The translations under genes were made by a program, and so were the position numbers. The notes beneath the pieces are model-generated. The model worked only from the letters and a program-made list of their open reading frames with translations, was not told where the DNA came from and did not search any database. Shown here piece after piece: positions 57,940 through 64,000 of a DNA stretch of 64,000 bases; within the stretch, counting starts at the first letter, position 1, and each line of letters opens with the position of its first letter. Source of the stretch: Mycobacterium pinniadriaticum (GTDB lineage: Bacteria; Actinomycetota; Actinomycetes; Mycobacteriales; Mycobacteriaceae); contig NZ_JAPJDO010000017.1 in the NCBI RefSeq assembly GCF_026242045.1, forward strand, positions 1-64,000, in the 5' to 3' direction.

Positions 57940-57961
57940 CCTGGAATGCGGGAGTGTGGGC

Positions 57962-59113
57962 TCAGCCCGCGTTCGCTCCGGAAGTCGAGATCATCCGGTG
58001 GTAGCGGGCTACCGCCTCGGTGCGGTTGGTGGCGCCGAGTTTGCGAAGGATGTGCTTGACGTGTGACTTGACCGTGCCTTCGGTGACGAACAGCCCGGTC
58101 GCGATCTGGGCATTTGTCTTGCCGGATGCCAAGTTTCGTAACACGTCCCACTCGCGCGCCGTCAGATGCTCGCCACGCTCGTCGATCAATGCCGCCAACC
58201 GCACTGGCTCACCGGCGGGCTCGAGACCCAACGCGGCGGTGTCCACTACGTCAACTGTGAAGTCGTCGGCGATCGCCCGCACGCCGGCCATATAGTCTGA
58301 CGTGACCCGTCGAACCGCCTGCAACCGCTCCATCAACTGCGCACGCTCGATGGCCAGACCCAGGCCTTCGGCATAGGTACCCAGAATGCAGCGGTCGAAC
58401 TCGTCGACCTCGCTGTCGACGTCGCGGTCGGCGTGGATCATCGCGACCGGCTCGCCCCAGGCGAGGACCGGGGCCGCGACATAGCTTGTGGTACCGGTGA
58501 ATCTGATGAACTCGGCGTGCACACGCGGGTTCGTCTGCGCATCGGAGATCACCATCGGCGAACCCCGGCGAACCATCTCGCTTTCCAGTAGCGGCCCGTT
58601 GAGCCGCCGGGGATGGGCCCGTCCGACTTCGACCAGCGCTCCGCCGAACTCCGGATCGTCGATCGCGAAACCGGAACGGGCCAGCCAGGTCCCCTGCTCG
58701 ATGCGGGAGAACAACGCCCGGTGGAAGCCGATGCGTCGCACCTCGATGGGCGCGCGTTCGGCCAGCGCGCTGGCCGAGGGTGCGTTTCGCAGGGCGGAGA
58801 CGGCCTCCCTGGCGCCTGTCGCGACATCGGCCCGCCGCTGGAGCAGGGCGTCTTTGACATTCGCCTGTGCTGCCACCGAGTCGAGCATCAATGCGGCCCC
58901 GCGGGTCTCGGCGGGCTGACCCGGATGGTCTGCCAGCCATCCGGCCAAAGCTGCGCGTGCGAATGCCAGCGCGCTGTCGCCGGCGTCCAGATCCGCGTCG
59001 GCCGGTACCGCCAGGTTGTCGTCACTGAGCAGGGCCGCTGCGGCGCTGACAACCTCGCGGGTTCGTTCGAGACATTCCCGGTCATCCGTCTGCCGTTGCT
59101 TGACAGCCATCAT
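57962..59113 (-). CDS. GAF-LuxR transcriptional regulator (paralogue 5)
   Basis: A 383-residue regulator with a GAF-like sensor (TTSYVAAPVLAWGEPVAMIH, about 200-300) and LuxR HTH (LTAREWDVLRNLASGKTNAQ, EGTVKSHVKHILRKLGATN). Its sensor repeats the SEMVRRGSPMVISDAQTNP segment of the family. Eight bases separate it from the aldehyde dehydrogenase gene upstream, so the two are cotranscribed. It probably responds to a pathway intermediate and controls this and nearby oxygenase operons. Confidence 0.88.
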   Translation of the reverse strand: MMAVKQRQTDDRECLERTREVVSAAAALLSDDNLAVPADADLDAGDSALAFARAALAGWLADHPGQPAETRGAALMLDSVAAQANVKDALLQRRADVATGAREAVSALRNAPSASALAERAPIEVRRIGFHRALFSRIEQGTWLARSGFAIDDPEFGGALVEVGRAHPRRLNGPLLESEMVRRGSPMVISDAQTNPRVHAEFIRFTGTTSYVAAPVLAWGEPVAMIHADRDVDSEVDEFDRCILGTYAEGLGLAIERAQLMERLQAVRRVTSDYMAGVRAIADDFTVDVVDTAALGLEPAGEPVRLAALIDERGEHLTAREWDVLRNLASGKTNAQIATGLFVTEGTVKSHVKHILRKLGATNRTEAVARYHRMISTSGANAG

Positions 59114-59121
59114 GAGCTTCC

Positions 59122-60573
59122 TTACTGGGCCGGCGGCAGGTAGATCGTCTTGTAGACCTGGAAGGCGTCCAGGCCTTCGGGACCCAGCTCGCGTCCCATG
59201 CCGCTGTCCTTGATGCCGCCGAACGGAGCCACCGGTTCGTTGACGTAGTGGTTCACCCCGACCGTTCCCGACCGGACTCTGCGCGCGACGTTCGCGGCGC
59301 GATCGGTGTCCGATGACCAGACCGTGCCACCCAGTCCGTAGGCGCTGTCGTTGGCGATCGTGATGGCCTCGTTCTCGTCGGTATAGGGGATGACCGACAG
59401 TACCGGCCCGAAAATCTCCTCGCGGGAAATTACGGCGTTGTTGTCGACGTCGGCGAAGACCGTCGGTTCGACGAACCAGCCACGGCTTTGGTTCGCCGGC
59501 CGTGAGCCTCCGGTGGTCAGCCTGCCCTCCTGCTTGCCCTTGGCGATGTAGCCTTCGACCCGGTCACGCTGGCGGCTGGAAACCAGCGGCCCGATCTTGG
59601 TCTCCGGGTCGAGCGGGTCGCCGATGGTCAGCGCCCCGGCCAAACCGGTGATGGTGTCGACGATCTCGGCGTAGCGGCTGCGCGGCGCCAGAACACGGGT
59701 GTTCAGCCAGCAGATCTGGCCGTTGTTGAGCAGCGTCGCGCCGAAGAACGACTCGATCGATCCGGCGATGTCAGCATCGTCGAGCACGATCGCGGCCGAC
59801 TTGCCGCCCAACTCCAGGGTCACCGGGCGCAGCAGGCGTCCGCACGTCTCGGCGATGGCGCGGCCGGCGGCGGTGGATCCCGTGAAGGACACCTTGTCGA
59901 CGCCGGGGTGCTCCACCAGGTATGCGCCGAGATCGCGGCCGCCGGGAACAACGTTGAGCACCCCGGGTGGCAGGCCTGCGGCGGCAGCGGCCTCGGCCAT
60001 CAGAAACGCGTCTAGCACGGTCTCCTCCGCCGGCTTGAGCACTACGGAGCATCCGGCTGCCAACGCTGGGGCGAGCTTGAGAAATGAGATGCCCTGCGGG
60101 ACGTTCCACGGCACGATCGCCGCGACGACGCCCACCGGCTGCCGCGAGACCAGCGAGACGCCACCGAGCATGCCCTGCCGCTCCTCCTCGACCTGGATAC
60201 CGTTCATCACGTCGCTGTAGTAGCGAAGCAGCAAGGGGGGGAACCCCGCCTCGAACTGTTGGGCAAGCCAGATCGGCATGCCGTTCTGCATGGACACCCG
60301 AGCCGCGGTCTCGGCGCCGCGGGCCTCGAGTTCAGCGGCGAACTGTTCCAGCACGTCGCCGCGCTCTTTGGGGTGCCAGCTCGACCAACCCGCAGGATCG
60401 TCGAAGGCTTGACGGGCGGCCGCGACCGCGGCGTCGACGTCACCCTGACTGCCGCGCGGCACCGAACCGATGATCTCCTCGGTGGTCGGGGACTGCACGT
60501 CGATCGTTGCCGACTGGGCGGGATCCCGCCACTGGCCCCCGATGTAGAGCTGCCGGTAGTCGATTGTGGGCAT
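59122..60573 (-). CDS. Aldehyde dehydrogenase
   Basis: A 483-residue aldehyde dehydrogenase with SFTGSTAAGRAIAETCGRLL (cofactor), VTLELGGKSAAIVLDDADI (general base Glu) and NNGQICWLNTRV (nucleophile Cys). It is paralogous to the enzyme at 40569. ATG 60573 follows GGGAGG; the frame is open upstream but lacks family sequence. Promoter in the 98-base gap to the Rieske gene, which contains the only AT-rich stretch here (TTTCAATTGTTATTATGG). Confidence 0.92.
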   Translation of the reverse strand: MPTIDYRQLYIGGQWRDPAQSATIDVQSPTTEEIIGSVPRGSQGDVDAAVAAARQAFDDPAGWSSWHPKERGDVLEQFAAELEARGAETAARVSMQNGMPIWLAQQFEAGFPPLLLRYYSDVMNGIQVEEERQGMLGGVSLVSRQPVGVVAAIVPWNVPQGISFLKLAPALAAGCSVVLKPAEETVLDAFLMAEAAAAAGLPPGVLNVVPGGRDLGAYLVEHPGVDKVSFTGSTAAGRAIAETCGRLLRPVTLELGGKSAAIVLDDADIAGSIESFFGATLLNNGQICWLNTRVLAPRSRYAEIVDTITGLAGALTIGDPLDPETKIGPLVSSRQRDRVEGYIAKGKQEGRLTTGGSRPANQSRGWFVEPTVFADVDNNAVISREEIFGPVLSVIPYTDENEAITIANDSAYGLGGTVWSSDTDRAANVARRVRSGTVGVNHYVNEPVAPFGGIKDSGMGRELGPEGLDAFQVYKTIYLPPAQ

Positions 60574-60671
60574 CCATGCCTCCCGAATCGCGTTGTGATC
60601 GCTGTCACCCACAGCGTCGCAGAAATGGACCGAAATTTCAATTGTTATTATGGTCAGGCCAAAATGCTGCG

Positions 60672-61706
60672 TTACCGCGCGGAGGCTATATGGGGCGATC
60701 GGGCTTCCTGTCCGAGGAGGTCGTCGACGATCCGCCGCAGTCGCAAGCTGGCCAAATCGGCCTGGAACTCCACGCCGTCGCGCCACCGGTCGTAACCGGA
60801 GTGGCGGGCGGCCATCTCGAGCACGGCGGTGTCGCGCGTTGCGACGCCGGCTAGAAAGGCCTTGAGTCGTTCGGTTGACGCCGGCCTACCCAGGGCGTAG
60901 TTCCGGGAACTCACCATCACGACTCGCGTCGACGTGTCGTCGATCGGCGTGATGGCGTGCACGCGGGTGGTGGTCAATGTTTCACCGGCGGGGGTCTCGA
61001 CGTCCCAGCGCTGCAGGTGCAGAGCCGGCGAGGCGAAAGTCCCCTCTTCCGTGCGTCGATAGTCGACGTCCCGTGGCAGCCCACCGGCCTCGGCCTCCCA
61101 GTCGGTCGGACGGGCAGGCGGTAGCACGCGGGTATAGGTCACGGTGGTTTCGGTGACTTCGACCTCACTGAAGGCGGGCATGCTGCGGATCGATGCGGGG
61201 ATGTCGGCGGCATGCAGGATCGGTGCATAGCTGAAGTCCAGATAGTGCTCATGGACCATCAGGTAGTTCGCCGCCACGTCCCAGGCGGTCCGGAAACTCT
61301 CCCAACCGGCCTCGCGGACCCAAGGAACGGCCGGCGGCCGGCTGATCGCCGCGGCCCTGGGCGAGCCGGACCAGATCCAGACGAAGGGCGGGTCTTCGAG
61401 CACCGGAAAAACCCGAACCCGCATTCCCGTCGGCACCCGGTCCTGGGAGGGAATATGTGTGCAGAGGCCGTCTTGGTCGTAGGTGCAACCGTGATATCCG
61501 CAGACGAGCTGCTCGCCGTCGACGAGGCTAGGGGTCAACGGGAAGGCCCTATGCGCGCAACGATTCTCGAAGGCTGTCACCCGTCCACTCTGACTGCGCC
61601 ACAACACAACGTCTTCTGCGACCAGGCGCCGTCCGAGCGGTGTGCTTGTCACCTCGTCGACGGTCGCGGCGACATACCAGCAGTTCCTCGGATAGTTGGC
61701 GGTCAC
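60672..61706 (-). CDS. Rieske non-heme iron oxygenase, VanA/PobA-like
   Basis: A 344-residue oxygenase of the vanillate-demethylase type. The Rieske cluster ligands are CAH (ENRCAHRAFPLTPSL) and CGYHGCTY. The catalytic iron region is near NYLMVHEHYLDFSYAPILHA. Such enzymes demethylate aryl ethers or hydroxylate rings or side chains. GTG 61706 overlaps the stop of the reductase gene (GTGA), which fixes both the start and the partnership. Confidence 0.9.
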   Translation of the reverse strand: MTANYPRNCWYVAATVDEVTSTPLGRRLVAEDVVLWRSQSGRVTAFENRCAHRAFPLTPSLVDGEQLVCGYHGCTYDQDGLCTHIPSQDRVPTGMRVRVFPVLEDPPFVWIWSGSPRAAAISRPPAVPWVREAGWESFRTAWDVAANYLMVHEHYLDFSYAPILHAADIPASIRSMPAFSEVEVTETTVTYTRVLPPARPTDWEAEAGGLPRDVDYRRTEEGTFASPALHLQRWDVETPAGETLTTTRVHAITPIDDTSTRVVMVSSRNYALGRPASTERLKAFLAGVATRDTAVLEMAARHSGYDRWRDGVEFQADLASLRLRRIVDDLLGQEARSPHIASAR

Positions 61707-62677
61707 AGGTCCAGCACCAATTTCGAGGTACAGCTTCGTGACACGCAGATCAGCATGACCTCTCCGGCCTCGCGCTGCTGCGCATCGAGAACCGAATCGC
61801 GGTGTTCGGGAACACCTTCCAGGACCCGGGCCTCACAGCTGCCGCACACGCCCTCGTAGCAACTGGTGGTGATCGGGATGCCGGCCGCCTCGACCAACTC
61901 GAGGATTGAATCCTCTGCTGTCACGTTCAACGTGACACCCGACCGTTGACATACCACCTCGAACTGAGTGAGTGTGTCCGCCTGCTGCGCGGCTGTGGGC
62001 ACCTTGGCGGCGAATCGCTCTATGTGCAGCGCCCCCTCCGGCCAACGTGCGCAACGCTCCTCAACCGCGTTGAGCAATGCCTCGGGTCCGCAACAGTAGA
62101 CGAGCGTTCCCTTCTCGGGCTCGCCCAGCAGTGCGTCGAGATCCAGCAGGCCCTGTTCGTCCTGTGGCCACACGGTGACGCGGCCCGGATACCGATCCGC
62201 CAGGTCTTCCGCGAAAGCCATTGAGGCCCTAGTGCGCCCGCCATACAGCAGTGTCCATTCGCCTCCGGCGCGTTCGACGGTGTCGGCCATCGCCATGATC
62301 GGGGTGATTCCGATGCCGCCAGCGACAAATCGGTACCGACCCGCGTCGACGAGGGGGAAATGGTTCCGCGGCCCGCGAACCTGCACGGCGTCGCCCTCGT
62401 GGAGTTTCTCGTGCACATGCTGTGACCCGCCCCGGGTGTTCGGATCCAGCAGCACCGCGATACGCCATGTGGTGCAGTCGCGCGGATCGCCGCACAGTGA
62501 GTACTGACGGGTCAGACCATCGGCGAGGATGAGGTCGATGTGGGCGCCGGGTTGCCACCGCGGCAGATCCTCGCCGTCGGGGTGAACGAGATCCAGCACC
62601 ACGACGCCCTCGGCAGCGGCGCCGCGATGCCGGACGATCAGATCCGCGGTGTATTCGTGGACGCTGGCCGTTGACAT
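61703..62677 (-). CDS. Oxygenase reductase, VanB/phthalate-dioxygenase-reductase type
   Basis: A 324-residue iron-sulfur flavoprotein. In order: FMN domain (TRQYSLCGDP), NAD domain (AGGIGITPIMAMADTVERAG, YCCGPEALLNAVEE) and C-terminal plant-type [2Fe-2S] domain (TSCYEGVCGSCEARVLEG and LICVSRS). It passes electrons from NADH to the Rieske oxygenase encoded next, with which it is translationally coupled. It lies nine bases after P450 (3) and might also serve that enzyme. ATG 62677. Confidence 0.92.
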   Translation of the reverse strand: MSTASVHEYTADLIVRHRGAAAEGVVVLDLVHPDGEDLPRWQPGAHIDLILADGLTRQYSLCGDPRDCTTWRIAVLLDPNTRGGSQHVHEKLHEGDAVQVRGPRNHFPLVDAGRYRFVAGGIGITPIMAMADTVERAGGEWTLLYGGRTRASMAFAEDLADRYPGRVTVWPQDEQGLLDLDALLGEPEKGTLVYCCGPEALLNAVEERCARWPEGALHIERFAAKVPTAAQQADTLTQFEVVCQRSGVTLNVTAEDSILELVEAAGIPITTSCYEGVCGSCEARVLEGVPEHRDSVLDAQQREAGEVMLICVSRSCTSKLVLDL

Positions 62678-62686
62678 CGTTCCCGG

Positions 62687-64000
62687 TCAGGACACCCGCA
62701 CGGTCGCGGGCAAGTGCTTGAGGCCGCCCACGAAGTTGGTGTGTGTGACACTGCCCGGTCCCAATACCTCGATGGCGTCCAGCCGCGGCAGCAGCTGCTC
62801 GAACATCACTCGCAACTCCAGCTTGGCCAGGTGTTGGCCGACGCAGGTATGCGGACCGAACCCGAAGGCCATGTGGTTGTTCGGATTACGGTCGATGTCG
62901 AAGGTATTGGGATCGGTGAACAGATCCTCGTCGCGGCAGGCCGATTGGAAGAGCGGCATCACCCGATCGCCCTTCTTGATGAGTTGACCGTTCAGCTCGT
63001 GGTCCTGCTCGGCCCTGCGCATGAAGTGCTTGACCGGTGCGACGTAACGGAGTCCCTCCTGGATGAGCTTGCCGATCAGCGCCGGATCCGCCTTCACCCT
63101 GGCCAGCACGTCGGGATGCAACGCCAACTGCTGCAGGGTCCCCGCCAGTGTCGCCGAGGTGGTGTCGTGGCCGGCCGTGCAGATGGCCATGAACCAGCCG
63201 TAGGAATACGGAGCGGGCCAGTACTCGCCGTCAGGCGTCTTGGCCAGGGAGATCAAGGTGGCCAGATCGTCGCGCGGGTTGGCGCGCCGGTCTTCCACCA
63301 GGACATCGAAGTACTTGTAGAAGGTCTGCACGGTCGCTGCGAACTGCTGGGCCATTGCCTCGGGGGTCACCTCGACGTCGACGCCCTCGGTCTGGTGCTC
63401 GGGGTCGGCCGTGCCGAAGAACTCCTGCGTAAGCGCCATCATCTGCGGTTCGTCGGAGGCCGGCACCCCGAGCAGCGTCATGATGACGTGCAGTGGGTAG
63501 CCCAGCGCCCAGTCGTCGACGAGGTCGATCTGCTTCCCGCCCGTCGACAGCGCCTTGAGTTTCTCGATCGCCTCGTTGGCCAGTTCCCGAGTCTGGCCCT
63601 CCAGGGCTTTGAGGCGGCCCGGCTTGAAGTAGTCGAACACGATGTTCTTGACCGTGGTGTGCTCGGGCGGATCGAGGAACGGGAGCGCGTCCATCAATCG
63701 CAGGCTGCCGCCAAGGAGGCTCTTGGTGAACACGTCGCCGGCCTGGTTGGCGAGGATGGGGTTGTGCGTCCCGGGTTGGGCGCCGCCTCCGGCGGAGAAC
63801 ACCTCGGGCTGGAGACTCTCCACCTCTTGGATGTCGGCGTACTTACTGACCAGCCACAGGGCGTCGTATCCCTCGACCACCGCCTTGCCTACCGGCATGT
63901 TGTCGCGCATCCATTTATAGGCCTCGAAGAGCGAGGGAAGGTCGGCGTGGCCCTCCGGGAGCACGATCCGGCGCGCCACCTCGTCCGGGAGGATGGCTTC
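62687..64000 (-). CDS. Cytochrome P450 (3), N-terminus beyond window
   Basis: At least 437 residues of a P450. Heme loop FGFGPHTCVGQHLAKLE, I-helix TAGHDTTSATL and K-helix IQEGLRYVAP are intact. The frame is open to the right edge; a GTG at 63979 exists, but the residues before it (ILPDEVARRIVLPE) look like family sequence, so the true start is outside. First visible gene of an operon P450-reductase-Rieske. It likely oxidises a hydrophobic (terpenoid or alkyl) substrate. Confidence 0.9.
   Translation of the reverse strand, partial: EAILPDEVARRIVLPEGHADLPSLFEAYKWMRDNMPVGKAVVEGYDALWLVSKYADIQEVESLQPEVFSAGGGAQPGTHNPILANQAGDVFTKSLLGGSLRLMDALPFLDPPEHTTVKNIVFDYFKPGRLKALEGQTRELANEAIEKLKALSTGGKQIDLVDDWALGYPLHVIMTLLGVPASDEPQMMALTQEFFGTADPEHQTEGVDVEVTPEAMAQQFAATVQTFYKYFDVLVEDRRANPRDDLATLISLAKTPDGEYWPAPYSYGWFMAICTAGHDTTSATLAGTLQQLALHPDVLARVKADPALIGKLIQEGLRYVAPVKHFMRRAEQDHELNGQLIKKGDRVMPLFQSACRDEDLFTDPNTFDIDRNPNNHMAFGFGPHTCVGQHLAKLELRVMFEQLLPRLDAIEVLGPGSVTHTNFVGGLKHLPATVRVS

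Noticed and set aside
1..64000. Insertion sequences, CRISPR arrays or phage genes
   Set aside because: None with transposase, integrase or spaced repeats was seen on either strand.

Overview
The window looks like a piece of a fast-growing mycobacterial (Mycolicibacterium-type) chromosome. The reasons are its high GC content, a complete yrbE-yrbE-mceA-F operon, F420-dependent luciferase-like (LLM) oxidoreductases, a TIGR03084-type protein, an NDMA/mycofactocin-type alcohol dehydrogenase, three cytochromes P450, many acyl-CoA enzymes and apparent leaderless promoters. No rRNA, tRNA, CRISPR array or intact insertion sequence was seen. Nearly everything is catabolic or envelope related.

Region 1 (1-19.4 kb) is a coherent catabolic island. 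On the left is the cut end of a BphC-type extradiol dioxygenase. Then come an SCP2-like/PhyH dioxygenase, an FAD monooxygenase, a hydratase-aldolase of the NahE/PhdJ type, a cupin and a maleate-isomerase-like protein. A fused EtfB-EtfA flavoprotein runs the other way, followed by an eight-gene Mce importer, an SMP-30-type lactonase and an acyl-CoA dehydrogenase. Each transcription unit starts with a short AT-rich, near-palindromic box (two of them differ at one base of 13), so the island looks like one regulon in which a dedicated Mce transporter supplies the substrate. The substrate is not identifiable from sequence; a ring compound that yields pyruvate and a C4 diacid would fit.

Region 2 (19.5-28.8 kb) is envelope and accessory material: a GAF-ANTAR regulator, a secreted DUF4185 (candidate endo-D-arabinanase) preceded by MtrA-like boxes, a lipoprotein, a secreted RNase T2, an LpqC-like esterase and an LLM oxidoreductase. 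In the middle is the most unusual item of the window: a stand-alone reverse transcriptase translationally coupled to a polytopic membrane protein with a cytosolic tail, divergent from the RNase T2 gene, with a structured sequence just past the reverse transcriptase stop codon.

Region 3 (28.8-37.2 kb) is a minus-strand acyl-CoA carboxylase operon (beta, alpha/BCCP, TIGR03084, AtuA-like, FadE12-like). It suggests branched-chain or terpenoid acyl-CoA catabolism. A nitronate monooxygenase lies upstream.

Region 4 (37.4-64 kb) is an oxygenase-rich block built around five paralogous GAF-LuxR regulators, each beside P450 or dehydrogenase genes. It holds three P450s, a ferredoxin, a Rieske oxygenase with its reductase, two aldehyde dehydrogenases, an acyl-CoA ligase, SnoaL-like proteins, an acyl-CoA dehydrogenase, the mycofactocin-type alcohol dehydrogenase, a MenB-type synthase and orphan heme-copper oxidase subunits III/IV. 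The logic is oxidise (P450/Rieske), alcohol to aldehyde to acid, CoA activation and beta-oxidation, probably of terpenoid or other hydrophobic substrates.
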